This document shows, in pieces, positions 8,901-17,752 of a stretch of DNA of 64,000 nucleotides (positions within the stretch are counted from its first letter, which is position 1; each line of letters starts with the position of its first letter). The stretch lies in the NCBI RefSeq assembly GCF_049860805.1, contig NZ_CP187555.1:186001-250000 (forward strand), written 5' to 3'. The position numbers and the translations under genes are program-made. Source of the DNA: Parabacteroides sp900760525. GTDB taxonomy: Bacteria; Bacteroidota; Bacteroidia; Bacteroidales; Tannerellaceae. The notes under the pieces are model-generated. The model was given only the letters and a program-made list of their open reading frames with translations, was not told where the DNA came from and searched no databases.

Positions 8901-9806
8901 TTATCCGATAGTGTGGTTAGCTAACAGTTCAACAATCAAATCTTCCACATCCTTATCCGCGCCGGTCAGCGTCTTGCTTTCCTTTGCCTGGAACACGATG
9001 TTCTGGATGGCTTTTACCTTTGTCGGCGAACCGGACAAACCGCATTGTTCGAGATCTCCGTTTACATCTGCCACGCTCCATTCGGGGATGTTCAGATACG
9101 GACGTTTTTCATACAATTCGGGATATGACAGCGCCGACACGCCTTCCGGATGGCAGGCGGGAGCCGGAGCTTTTTCCTGTGCGCCTAATGCCCGTTTGTA
9201 TTTCATCACTAATTTGGCGTTGCGCGGACGGCAGGGTGCAGCCGAACCATTGACCGTAATTACGATAGGCAGCGGCCCTTCTACAGTTTCGACACCGCCG
9301 TCGATATGCCGTTTCACCGTGATGCTGCGATTCTTTTCGTCCACATTCAGGATTTCTTCGGCATACGTGATCTGTGTCAATCCCAGCTTTTCAGCTACCT
9401 GGGGACCGACCTGTGCCGTATCGCCGTCGATAGCCTGGCGTCCTCCGATAATAATATCGTAGTCACCTATTTTCTTGATAGCAGTGGCAAGTGCATAGGA
9501 CGTAGCCAACGTGTCGGCGCCGGCAAATGCACGGTCAGTCAGCAGATAACCACCGTCTGCTCCCCGATATAAACCTTCACGAATAATTTCTGCAGCACGC
9601 CCCGGGCCCATTGTCAACAGGGTTACCGTAGTTCCCGGATAGGCATCTTTCAAGCGGAGGGCTTGTTCTAATGCGTTCAGGTCTTCCGGGTTGAAGATTG
9701 CGGGAAGAGCGGCACGGTTGATTGTTCCGTCCTCTTTCATCGCATCCTTTCCCACATTGCGTGTGTCCGGAACCTGTTTCGCTAATACAATAATTTTTAA
9801 ACTCAT
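8901..9806 (-). CDS. etfB: Electron transfer flavoprotein, beta subunit
   Basis: Beta subunit (FixA-type), 301 residues, first gene of the operon. It starts with the typical MSLKIIVLAKQVPDT and contains NPEDLNALEQALRLKD, the nucleotide-contact region around LLTMGPGRAAEIIREGLYRGADGGYLL, the GRQAIDGDTAQVGPQVAEKLG segment and the PLPIVITV strand. It is slightly longer than the common ~260-residue form. The protein binds AMP or FAD and pairs with EtfA in the cytoplasm. A -33/-7 promoter pair lies about 65-95 bp upstream on the minus strand. Confidence 0.94.
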   Translation of the reverse strand: MSLKIIVLAKQVPDTRNVGKDAMKEDGTINRAALPAIFNPEDLNALEQALRLKDAYPGTTVTLLTMGPGRAAEIIREGLYRGADGGYLLTDRAFAGADTLATSYALATAIKKIGDYDIIIGGRQAIDGDTAQVGPQVAEKLGLTQITYAEEILNVDEKNRSITVKRHIDGGVETVEGPLPIVITVNGSAAPCRPRNAKLVMKYKRALGAQEKAPAPACHPEGVSALSYPELYEKRPYLNIPEWSVADVNGDLEQCGLSGSPTKVKAIQNIVFQAKESKTLTGADKDVEDLIVELLANHTIG

Positions 9807-9871
9807 ATTATAGGAATATTAGATTTCTATATTAGATATTTGTTCATATTAACCTTCTAAATACTGACCTG

Positions 9872-9901
9872 CAAAAGTAATCAAACATTCTTTATATCAA
9901 A
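9872..9901 (-). promoter_or_regulatory. Bacteroidetes-type promoter for etfB operon
   Basis: On the minus strand TTTG (9898-9901) and TACTTTTG (9872-9879) are separated by 18 nt, matching the primary sigma consensus TTTG-N19-TAnnTTTG of this phylum. Expected start of transcription is near 9865, giving a leader of about 60 nt. Confidence 0.6.
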
Positions 9902-9965
9902 GAACTTTCGTCCGGAATCTGCACACTTTAGATTTTTTTGAGCATATCCTTTCGAATATCTTTTG

Positions 9966-9973
9966 TATTTTTG
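9966..9973 (+). promoter_or_regulatory. -7 box (TATTTTTG) for the DUF4861 gene
   Basis: Exact match to TAnnTTTG 39 bp before the ATG at 10012. A TTTG at 9937-9940 is 25 nt upstream, longer than the usual 19, so the -33 element is weak or absent. Confidence 0.45.
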
Positions 9974-10011
9974 CCTTTAGTTAGACCAATAAAAATATAA
10001 TTAATAGTACC

Positions 10012-11250
10012 ATGAATTTTAATCAGAGAACCACAAAGCCGTTAATCATGCTTTGTATGACCGGATTTCTTTTTGCAGGCTTTCAAAATAAAGTGCAGGC
10101 GGAAGAACTGATCCGCACCGTTGAAGTCTCGAATGAGTGGAAAACCGATAAGGCGGATGAGCCGGTAGTGCTCCGCCTGAAAGAGATGAATCCGTCTTTT
10201 CGTGTGCGTTCGGCAACCGTTTGGGACGGGACAAAGGAAATACCTTCCCAGTTGGACGATCTGGACGGTGATCGTAGAGCGGACGAACTGGCCTTCGTTT
10301 TAGACGTTCCCGCCCGGTCGGCGAAGAAACTGAAGGTTGTCCTCTCTTCCGAAAAAACAGACCGGACGTATCCTTCCCGCGTCTATGCCGAGATGCTGGT
10401 AAGCGACAAAAACGGCAAGCATGTCCCGATCTCTTCCCTCACCATTCCGGGAACCAGCAATATCTATAATCAGTTGCATCATCACGGCCCTGCTTTCGAA
10501 TCCGACCAGGTGGCCTATCGTATTTATTTCGATAAGAAGCAGACTGTCGATATTTATGGAAAGTTCAATAAGGGATTCGAGATACAGGAATCCCGGTTTT
10601 ACCCTACCGATGAGCAATTGGCGCGTGGTTTCGGAGACGACGTCCTGCTGGTAGGCAACAGTTGCGGTGTGGGAGCCCTGAAAGGATGGGACGGGAAGAA
10701 AGCAACTCATATCGAACCCGTTGCAAGCTTGACGGAGACTATACGGGCATATGGACCGGTGCGGACCGTTACGGATATTGTCTCGACCGACTGGCAATAT
10801 CAAGGTTCGGAACTCCAGATGACGGTCCGTTATATCTTGTATGCCGGACATCGTGATTGCGAAGTCCGGGTGCACTTTGCCGAACCGTTGAAGAAAGAGG
10901 TGTTCAGTACAGGCGTTTTAAATATAAAAGGTTCTTCTTCTTTTTCCGATCACAAGGGCCTGGTGGCTTGTTGGGGAACGGACTGGCCTGTCAACGATAC
11001 GGTCAAATATGCAAAGGAGACAGTCGGTGTCGCCACTTGCCTGCCTTCCGATCTGATAAAGGACGAGGCGCAGGATTCTGCCAATTATTTATATGTAATA
11101 GGAGCGGAGGGCCGGTCTTCCTTCACTTACCACATCACCTTTACATCGATGAAAGAAACTTTCGGTTATAAAACGAAAGAGGATTGGTTTGCCTTTGTGC
11201 AGAAATGGAAAAAGGAGTTGCAACAACCATATCAAGTCAAAATCAGGTAA
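10012..11250 (+). CDS. DUF4861 family exported protein
   Basis: Exported protein of 412 residues with an N-terminal signal peptide (about 1-30, cleavage near VQA-EE). The rest matches the DUF4861 pattern I recall from polysaccharide-locus proteins: an N-terminal segment describing a quotient-like beta fold (SQLDDLDGDRRADELAFVLDV), then HHHGPAFESDQVAYRIYFD and the strand-rich region through ILYAGHRDCEVRVHF. Its biochemical role is not established; it tends to occur with glycoside hydrolases and lyases, suggesting a carbohydrate-related periplasmic function. It is a single gene, divergent from the etf operon, with about 460 bp to the IS66 element downstream. Confidence 0.8.
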   Translation: MNFNQRTTKPLIMLCMTGFLFAGFQNKVQAEELIRTVEVSNEWKTDKADEPVVLRLKEMNPSFRVRSATVWDGTKEIPSQLDDLDGDRRADELAFVLDVPARSAKKLKVVLSSEKTDRTYPSRVYAEMLVSDKNGKHVPISSLTIPGTSNIYNQLHHHGPAFESDQVAYRIYFDKKQTVDIYGKFNKGFEIQESRFYPTDEQLARGFGDDVLLVGNSCGVGALKGWDGKKATHIEPVASLTETIRAYGPVRTVTDIVSTDWQYQGSELQMTVRYILYAGHRDCEVRVHFAEPLKKEVFSTGVLNIKGSSSFSDHKGLVACWGTDWPVNDTVKYAKETVGVATCLPSDLIKDEAQDSANYLYVIGAEGRSSFTYHITFTSMKETFGYKTKEDWFAFVQKWKKELQQPYQVKIR

Positions 11251-11270
11251 TCTGTTTTTTTATTTAAACG

Positions 11271-11329
11271 GGGTTCACATTTGTGTAAGTGTTTATGTAT
11301 GAGAGGTATGGTGTGAACCCGGTGAACCC
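11271..11329. repeat. GGGTTCAC / GTGAACCC hairpin with an extra half-unit
   Basis: GGGTTCACA (11271-11279) pairs perfectly with TGTGAACCC (11312-11320), and a further GTGAACCC lies at 11322-11329. The stem is 20 bp past the DUF4861 stop codon and could act as a 3' stabiliser or weak terminator, but no T-run follows. A single GGGTTCAC also occurs past the IS66 element at 14297-14304. Confidence 0.55.
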
Positions 11330-11486
11330 TGTGATAGATTGTGCTGCTGCCCGGATCGTTTTAATATGGTTAGATGCCTCTCCGGTTCTATTTTTATCTG
11401 AAAATAGCGATTGCTTTTTCTTATTATATAGATGAACTTTCTCATTTATAGAGGGAAACTCTCTTATAGGATATCTCTTACTTATC

Positions 11487-11571
11487 GGCTCACGGTTGTG
11501 AGCCTAATGAATCACACTAGTGAGCCGTACGAATCACACTTGTGAGCTGTACGGCTCACATCCGTGAGCCG
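11487..11571. repeat. Cluster of four GCTCAC/GTGAGC palindromes
   Basis: Four short palindromes in 85 bp: 11487-11504 (GGCTCAC-ggtt-GTGAGCC), 11512-11526 (TCAC-acta-GTGAGCC), 11534-11547 (TCAC-actt-GTGAGC) and 11552-11571 (CGGCTCAC-atcc-GTGAGCCG). The first and last, with flanks TTATCGG and CCGATTA, are also inverted copies of each other, so the whole block can fold as one cruciform. Function unknown. The remaining bases between 11330 and 11704 show nothing I can interpret. Confidence 0.8.
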
Positions 11572-11776
11572 ATTAGGTTGTGCCGCTTTTTGCCTTAGTT
11601 CTTAGGGAAGAGGGGAAGAATGTATTAGAGACTATGATTTTTTTTCTTGCCGGGTTGGTAATCTCTTTTTTATTTTTATTCTGGGATTTAAGTTTTGGAG
11701 AGTTGGCTAAGAGTAAGCGTCTCCGCGATCCCCTCTTTTCCCCTTATAAAAGAGTCTCTACCTTTGTCTTAAAAAA

Positions 11777-12208
11777 ATGGAAAGAAGAAGTATTCAAGAG
11801 TATGCAGAAGAGTATAAAAATCGTCTAAAAGCAGGCGAAGATTTAGACTTTGTAGCTTATTGTCGTAGCTATGGCTTGCGTGTGGATAGCGTTCGTCAAT
11901 GGATGCGCCGCCATGGCATGGATCCCAAGGCCATTCAACTGGGAATAGTATTGGAACGCTACCATTGTAAGCAGTTGGAAGATCAGGCCGTCTGCCAGAG
12001 TGTAGCAGGAGAAATGATCCCGCTTCAATTCACAGGGCGTGAAAAAGTAAAAGAGACCCGCTTAGTGGATGCAGAGAAACTGCTTAAAGGGATTCATATC
12101 ACATTCCCCGACGGGGGAATCATCCAGATAAAAGAATGCGTTGCCGAAACATTGTGCCATTTTATCCACCTCTATTACGGAAGAAAGGAGGACACATGTT
12201 CGCGCTGA
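11777..12208 (+). CDS. tnpA: IS66 family accessory protein TnpA (helix-turn-helix)
   Basis: Small basic protein of 143 residues, first gene of the IS66 element. Residues about 5-50 (SIQEYAEEYKNRLKAG...SYGLRVDSVRQWMRRHGMD) form a helix-turn-helix of the transposase-8/IS66 OrfA kind. The C-terminal half ends in the IHITFPDGGIIQI segment often seen in this Bacteroidetes lineage. It is required with TnpB for efficient transposition in studied IS66 elements; its exact role is unclear. The stop codon overlaps the start of tnpB. Confidence 0.85.
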   Translation: MERRSIQEYAEEYKNRLKAGEDLDFVAYCRSYGLRVDSVRQWMRRHGMDPKAIQLGIVLERYHCKQLEDQAVCQSVAGEMIPLQFTGREKVKETRLVDAEKLLKGIHITFPDGGIIQIKECVAETLCHFIHLYYGRKEDTCSR

Positions 12209-12549
12209 CCGAGTCGTTAAATTACTATTTATGTCCCCGCTATGTAAACATGTGTTCAGGGATCAATGCCTTGTCCGTGATTGTCCGGAACGATCTCAAG
12301 CGTAACCCCGTATCGGGTGAAGTATTCTTGTTCGTTAACAAATCCCGTACAATAATCAAGCTCCTGCACTGGGAAAAAGGCGGTTTTGTCCTTTATCAGA
12401 AACGTCTGGAAGAGGGGACGTTTGAAATACCTTGTTTTGACCCCGGCAGTGGCCGTTATCAGATGAGGTGGGAAAGTTTCTTTTTGATGATGGAGGGGGT
12501 GAGCCTGAAAAGCGCACGGTTCCGCAAACGCTTCAAGGGACCTGTCTAA
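12196..12549 (+). CDS. tnpB: IS66 family accessory protein TnpB
   Basis: A 117-residue protein starting MFALTESLNYYLC. I chose the ATG at 12196 because it has a strong AAAGGAGG ribosome-binding site 5 bp upstream and gives the standard family start; an upstream in-frame start would lie deep in tnpA. The core matches the IS66 Orf2 family: VNMCSGINALSVIVR, NPVSGEVFLFVNKSRTIIKLLHWEKGGFVLYQKRLEEG. It overlaps tnpA by 13 bp, consistent with translational coupling. About 100 bp separate it from tnpC. Confidence 0.9.
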   Translation: MFALTESLNYYLCPRYVNMCSGINALSVIVRNDLKRNPVSGEVFLFVNKSRTIIKLLHWEKGGFVLYQKRLEEGTFEIPCFDPGSGRYQMRWESFFLMMEGVSLKSARFRKRFKGPV

Positions 12550-12650
12550 TGGCGTCCTTTATATCACATATATCTATGCCACAGTTATTTACAAGTAAAA
12601 TAATTGTGGCATAATTATTTAATTCCATTCCCTTTTCATATCTTTGCGGC

Positions 12651-14231
12651 ATGACAGGGAAACAGAGGACAAACATACTGCAGGATACCATTACTTTCCT
12701 CAGGGATCAACTTTTGGCTGCCGGCAGGCGGGAAGAAGAGTTACTTCGGCAAGTGGAGTCCCTGACATCCCGTGTGAGCGAACTTCAGGCAACCCTCCAG
12801 TCCTTAACCTCCTCTTTTCAGGAAAGCAAAGCAGACGCCAACAGGCTGAAAAACCAGAAACGCGCATTAGGCAAACTGCTGGAAAACAAGTCCGAAAAGA
12901 TAAACCGCAAGCAAGAGGAAAAAGAGGAGGCAAAGAATATCCCGGAGGAACCGAAGTTCGATCCCAAAAGCCGCGGCAATAATGGGGTGAAACGTAAAGA
13001 GTATTTCAATGTGGAAACCCGTTTGCACGAGATCTATCCTTGCGATCCGGACTTCGACCCTCTTAAAGCCAGAATAATCAGTCACACTGATTCCATCCGT
13101 TACTCTTACCACCCGGGTTGGTTTGAGAAACATATCTATCGGCAGTACAACTGTGTGCAAGGCGATAACATATACAACGGCAAATCCCCCAAAGCTCCCC
13201 TGCAAAACTCTTCCTATGATGGCAGTTTCCTTAGCGGCATATTGCAATTGCGCTATATCTATTCCCTGCCGGTGGAAAGGATCGTCAAGTTGTTCAACGA
13301 GCAGGGCATAGCCCTTTGCAAACAAACGGCCCATGGGTTGATTGCGAAATCAGCCGGTTTGTTGGAGCGTATGTACGAAGTGCTGAAAAAGTCCATACTG
13401 GAAGATTCCTATCTGTCAATGGATGAGACTTATTACAAAGTGCTTGTCAATGAAAAGAATGAATCGGGCAAGAAAGTCCGTAAAGGATATCTCTGGGGCA
13501 TGTATGCCAACCATACGGAATTAATCGCTTTTATTTATGAAAACGGCTCCCGCTCTAAAAGCATAGCCGAAAAGCTGCTTACTGATTATAAAGGGGCTTT
13601 ACAGACAGACGGATATGCCGCTTACGCCGACTTTAGGAAAGAAGAATATCCTGACATCATCCCCCTGGCATGTTTCCAGCATTGTAAAAGGAAGTTCCTG
13701 GATATGAAGGAGGATAGGCAAGCGCAGGAAGTAGTCGATATTGTCAATGAATTATATCAGAATGAACATCTTATCCCGCCCGATTGGGAACCAAAACAGA
13801 TACTGGCCTGGCGCAAAAAATACGCACCTCCTATCCTCGGACGCTTAAAGGCCAAATTGGAAAGTATACAATCCGATCCGCAAACTTTGCCCAAGTCGCT
13901 TATGGGGGAAGCGGTTCGCTATACCCTCAACCTGTATGATGTTTTATGCAATTATATAAAATCAGCGGACTACCAATTAGACAACAACCGCATTGAACGG
14001 ATAAACCGTTACATCAGCCTGAGCCGCCGCAACTCACTTTTCGCCGGTAGCCATGCCGGGGCACAGAGAATGGCTCTTTTTTATTCTCTGGCTTGTTCGG
14101 CCAGACTTCACAATCTTAATACTTTTGATTATTTCACGGACTTGTTCAACAGGTTGGCCGATATACAGCCAACAGCACAGGATTCGGTCTTTAGAAATTT
14201 ACTACCGGATAAATGGATCCCTTGTCATTGA
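12651..14231 (+). CDS. tnpC: IS66 family transposase TnpC (DDE)
   Basis: Full-length transposase of 526 residues. An N-terminal coiled coil (about 10-90, heptad-rich in L, E and K) is followed by a zinc-finger-like/IS66 N-terminal region and the RNase H-like catalytic core. Candidate catalytic residues are the Asp in YLSMDETYYKV, the Asp in LQTDGYAAYADF and the Glu in NNRIERINRYIS. The C-terminal SRRNSLFAGSHAGAQRMALFYSL is typical. No frameshift or stop interrupts it, so the element should be active. It ends 15 bp before the right inverted repeat. Confidence 0.95.
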   Translation: MTGKQRTNILQDTITFLRDQLLAAGRREEELLRQVESLTSRVSELQATLQSLTSSFQESKADANRLKNQKRALGKLLENKSEKINRKQEEKEEAKNIPEEPKFDPKSRGNNGVKRKEYFNVETRLHEIYPCDPDFDPLKARIISHTDSIRYSYHPGWFEKHIYRQYNCVQGDNIYNGKSPKAPLQNSSYDGSFLSGILQLRYIYSLPVERIVKLFNEQGIALCKQTAHGLIAKSAGLLERMYEVLKKSILEDSYLSMDETYYKVLVNEKNESGKKVRKGYLWGMYANHTELIAFIYENGSRSKSIAEKLLTDYKGALQTDGYAAYADFRKEEYPDIIPLACFQHCKRKFLDMKEDRQAQEVVDIVNELYQNEHLIPPDWEPKQILAWRKKYAPPILGRLKAKLESIQSDPQTLPKSLMGEAVRYTLNLYDVLCNYIKSADYQLDNNRIERINRYISLSRRNSLFAGSHAGAQRMALFYSLACSARLHNLNTFDYFTDLFNRLADIQPTAQDSVFRNLLPDKWIPCH

Positions 14232-14277
14232 ATAACTAATATACAGGAGGGGATCGCGGAGACGCTTACGGCTAAGA

Positions 14278-14762
14278 TCGTTCGGATTGTTTTTAGGGTT
14301 CACTGTAATGTTTTGATAGGTAGTTGTCTATGAGGTTTGTGAAGGGTGAATGCACTTCGTAAAAGTTTATGTATAAGAGGATTATGCGTGTCTTGGAGTT
14401 GTGGTTTTAACCATAGTCTTAGCAGAACTAAGTTATATTTTTACAGTATTATATTGATTTTATGTTTACAAAACACTTAATATATTTAACTATCACATTT
14501 AATATTTTAAACACTATACAAAAGGATCGTTATTTAATATTTATCGATTTTACGGCATACAATTCAGTATTTTGTCGTTTATACACTCAATATGGCATCA
14601 TATATGTTTTTTTCTCAATAGGAGTAAAATTATTTACAATAAGAGTCATTTCGGATATTTTTTACTTATCTGCTTATATTTTTTATCAATATAAATTGCA
14701 ATTAAAATATTTTTGTTTAAATTGCGCCTGTTTTGAATGTGTAACTAAATAAAAAAGTGTTT
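14278..14762 (+). other. AT-rich leader region before susC
   Basis: 485 bp between IS66 and susC. Nothing in it looks coding: a 96-codon open frame at 14462-14752 has very AT-biased composition and no ribosome-binding site. A TATTTTTG at 14708-14715 matches the -7 consensus and lies 47 bp before the ATG, but no good -33 partner is present. IS66 sits ~430 bp upstream of this box, so any activator site further upstream of the susCD pair has been displaced by 2.5 kb. Confidence 0.5.
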
Positions 14763-17738
14763 ATGGAAAGGAAGCTAGTGTTGTTGTTGACCTACTTACT
14801 GGTAAGCATAGGTCTTTTGACGGCTCAGATTTCACGTGTTACAGGCATTGTAAAGTCTGCAGATGATGGTGAGCCTATTATTGGTGCTACTATATTAGTA
14901 GAAGGTACATCTATGGGAACAGTTACGGACATGGATGGCAAATTTGAAATTACAAATTTACCGAGTTCTGCTAAGACTCTGTTAATTTCGTTCGTCGGAA
15001 TGGTGAGCCAGCAAGTGAAAATACAAGCCGGGCAAATGACAATAACATTAACGGGTGATAATAGGATATTGGATGAGGTGGTTGTAGTTGGTTATGGAAC
15101 AACCCGGCGGGAAGCAAAAACTGGTTCTATTACTTCAGTATCGAGTGAGGAGCTTTCCGAATTGACAGCTTCTTCTTTTGATAAGATGTTAGCAGGAAAA
15201 ATGGCTGGTGTTCAGATAACTTCCAATTCCGGTCAGCCAGGTGCTAATTCTGAAATCCGTATTCGTGGTATCAGTTCTATCAATGCGGGTAATGAACCTT
15301 TATATGTTATTGATGGTGTCGCCGTTATGTCAGGTGAACAAGGTACTTTTACAAATACATCAAATGCTTTGGCTATGATCAATCCGAATGATATTGAAAG
15401 CATTACTGTCTTGAAAGATGCCGCTGCCGCTTCTGTTTACGGTTCACGTGCGGCAAATGGTGTTATTTTGGTTACAACGAAGTCGGGAAAAGAAGGAAAA
15501 AGCCGTTTTACAGCTCGTGCAAAATATGGTGTTTCTTCTTTGGCAAATGATAATGATTATCGTGCGATGAATGGCCAGGAACTTTGGACATTCCGTCGCG
15601 ATGCGCTTATCAATGCAGGCTATAATCCTGATGATTCGGAAATGGGATCTTATTATTATCCTCAGAGTATGTTACAGCAACCGATGACTGATTGGATAGA
15701 TCATTTTACTCGTACTGGCCAGATGCAAGAATATGAAATTTCAGCAACGGGAGGAAGTAATAAAACATCTTACTTTAGTTCTGCTTCCTATCACAAAAAT
15801 GAAGGTGTATTTTATGGTATTAAATTTGAGAGGATTCAAGCACGTGTAAATGTAGATCATGAATTGAATAAATATTTGAAAACCGGTGTCCGTGTGAATG
15901 TCGGTTATTCGAATAGTGAAGATGTCGCTATGCAAAGTTTGTATTATTCCAATCCTATTTTTGCGGGAATGACTATTCAGCCTTGGACAAAGCCTTATAA
16001 TGAAGATGGTAGCCATACTTTGAATATTCCGGAGAATAGTAATACGAACCCAAGGGCGACAGCCGAGTATGACAAACAATATGCAAAGAAGTATAGTTTT
16101 AACGGAAACATGTATTTGCAGTGGACTCCGATAAAAGGTTTGGTTGTTAAAACGACTAACTCTGCTGAAATGAGTTTTGTACAAGGTATGCGTTATTGGA
16201 GCCCTGAAACAAATTATGGTGCGGCTACGACTCAGACTGATAATAATCAATACCGACTGTTGACGACGTCAAATACGGCTACTTATGAAAATACATTTTT
16301 GGGAAATCATAGTTATCGCGTCTTGGTCGGTCAGGAAGCATTACACCGGAGCTGGTATCAGGATTACATATATGCAGCGAACGTAGATGGCGGTATTCCT
16401 CATCCACAAACGTCGGCATCTCCAAAGGCAGAACATTGGGAAGAGGCGAGTACTATGATGTCTTTCTTCGGTATTTTAGATTACAATTATGCGAGTCGTT
16501 ATTATTTGCAGGCTTCTGTTCGTTGGGATGGTAGTTCCCGCTTTGGAAAAGAAAATATTTGGGGAACTTTTTATTCGGTCGGTGCTTCCTGGAATATACA
16601 TAATGAGCACTTTATGGAAGATGTAGACTATATCGATTTATTAAAACTTCGTGCCAGCTATGGTGTGAACGGTAATAATAATATTGACAATTATCAGCAA
16701 TATGCAAAATATACTACAGCCCTTTATAATGGTGTGGCCGGATATTTATTAAATTCTCCGAATAATGATTATTTGTCATGGGAAAAGAATAAATCCTGGA
16801 ATATTGGTATTGATTACAATTTCCTGAAACATTTTTCCGGTAGTATTGATTTTTACTCCCGTAAGACAACGGATATGTTACTTGACCGTCCATTGTCAAG
16901 AACTTCCGGTTTTACATCTCAAATGCAGAATGTGGGTTCATTACGGAATACAGGGGTTGAATTCCAGTTTGATGCTAATATAATTGAAACAAAGGATATA
17001 CAATGGAATGCTGGTATTAATATCTCACATAATAAGAGTAAAATTTTGGATCTGGCAGGTGATGAAATGATTAGTGATGCTGATTATGGAGCATTGAAGT
17101 ATATTAAAGGAGAAAAGTTGTTTACATTCTATTTGCGTGATTATCAAGGTGTAGACCCGGAGACTGGAAATGCTCTGTGGATGGATAAAAATGGAGAAGT
17201 GACAACTCGTATCAGTCAGGCTCGTTATATTAATGCTGGTAGTCCGGAGCCGACAGTAACAGGAGGATTCCATACGGATGTGACTTGGAAAGGGATTACA
17301 TTGAATATACAGTTGGAAGGGAAATTTGGAAATAAGGTGTTAATAGCAGAAAATAGTTATTTACATTCGGATGGTCAGCAGATGTCCATGAACCAGGCTG
17401 CAAGTGCTATGAACTATTGGAAACAGCCGGGTGATACGAATTGTAATCCCAAACCGGTTGCTTGGAACTCAACAAGTTCGAATTCAAGTGCATCAACACG
17501 TTTCTTGGAAAATGGCAGCTATGTGAGAATAAAGGATGTTACATTGGCTTATACTTTACCGAAACAATGGTTATCAACGATCGGTGTTAATAATTTAAAG
17601 GTCTATGCAAGTGGAATGAACGTTTATACGTTTCATGATGTAGATTATTTTGATCCTGAACGTGGTGTGAAAGGTATGGGATATGGCATTTATCCAATGA
17701 CTAAGTCATTTGTGTTTGGGTTGGATGTTACATTTTAA
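14763..17738 (+). CDS. SusC/RagA-family TonB-dependent outer-membrane transporter
   Basis: Outer-membrane glycan importer of 991 residues. A GTG six bases upstream is in frame, but the ATG at 14763 gives a clean signal peptide (MERKLVLLLTYLLVSIGLLTA). Then follow a carboxypeptidase-regulatory-like domain (about 24-105, GEPIIGATILVEGTSMGTVTDMDGKFEI), the SusC plug signature (LDEVVVVGYG, about 112-120; IRIRGISS; PLYVIDGV; VLKDAAAASVYGSRAANGVILVTT) and the 22-strand barrel ending VFGLDVTF. No STN domain, so signalling through FecR is not expected. It pairs with the SusD 14 bp downstream. Codon use is visibly more A/T-rich than in the other two SusC genes here, which may mean separate acquisition. 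Confidence 0.96.
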   Translation: MERKLVLLLTYLLVSIGLLTAQISRVTGIVKSADDGEPIIGATILVEGTSMGTVTDMDGKFEITNLPSSAKTLLISFVGMVSQQVKIQAGQMTITLTGDNRILDEVVVVGYGTTRREAKTGSITSVSSEELSELTASSFDKMLAGKMAGVQITSNSGQPGANSEIRIRGISSINAGNEPLYVIDGVAVMSGEQGTFTNTSNALAMINPNDIESITVLKDAAAASVYGSRAANGVILVTTKSGKEGKSRFTARAKYGVSSLANDNDYRAMNGQELWTFRRDALINAGYNPDDSEMGSYYYPQSMLQQPMTDWIDHFTRTGQMQEYEISATGGSNKTSYFSSASYHKNEGVFYGIKFERIQARVNVDHELNKYLKTGVRVNVGYSNSEDVAMQSLYYSNPIFAGMTIQPWTKPYNEDGSHTLNIPENSNTNPRATAEYDKQYAKKYSFNGNMYLQWTPIKGLVVKTTNSAEMSFVQGMRYWSPETNYGAATTQTDNNQYRLLTTSNTATYENTFLGNHSYRVLVGQEALHRSWYQDYIYAANVDGGIPHPQTSASPKAEHWEEASTMMSFFGILDYNYASRYYLQASVRWDGSSRFGKENIWGTFYSVGASWNIHNEHFMEDVDYIDLLKLRASYGVNGNNNIDNYQQYAKYTTALYNGVAGYLLNSPNNDYLSWEKNKSWNIGIDYNFLKHFSGSIDFYSRKTTDMLLDRPLSRTSGFTSQMQNVGSLRNTGVEFQFDANIIETKDIQWNAGINISHNKSKILDLAGDEMISDADYGALKYIKGEKLFTFYLRDYQGVDPETGNALWMDKNGEVTTRISQARYINAGSPEPTVTGGFHTDVTWKGITLNIQLEGKFGNKVLIAENSYLHSDGQQMSMNQAASAMNYWKQPGDTNCNPKPVAWNSTSSNSSASTRFLENGSYVRIKDVTLAYTLPKQWLSTIGVNNLKVYASGMNVYTFHDVDYFDPERGVKGMGYGIYPMTKSFVFGLDVTF

Positions 17739-17752
17739 TAATTAAAAAGGAA

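Larger units (their letters stand above)
11713..14269 (+). mobile_element. Complete IS66-family insertion sequence
   Basis: A 2557-bp element with terminal inverted repeats: GTAAGCGTCTCCGCGATCCC... at 11713-11735 and its perfect 23-bp reverse complement at 14247-14269. It is flanked by an 8-bp target duplication GGCTAAGA (11705-11712 and 14270-14277), the size expected for IS66. It carries tnpA, tnpB and tnpC in order. The intact ends, intact genes and perfect duplication point to a recent insertion. It lies between the DUF4861 gene and the susC promoter region. Confidence 0.97.

Noticed and set aside
11580..11828. 82-codon open frame across the left end of IS66
   Set aside because: It crosses the target duplication and inverted repeat of a recent insertion, so it cannot be an old gene. 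Its hydrophobic composition comes from T-rich sequence.
11705..14277. Idea that the palindrome cluster at 11487 is part of IS66
   Set aside because: IS66 ends are fixed by the perfect inverted repeats and the 8-bp duplication at 11705-11712, about 130 bp away from the cluster.
14462..14752. 96-codon open frame just before susC
   Set aside because: Very AT-rich, no ribosome-binding site, composition dominated by F/I/Y/L, and it occupies the susC leader. Treated as non-coding.
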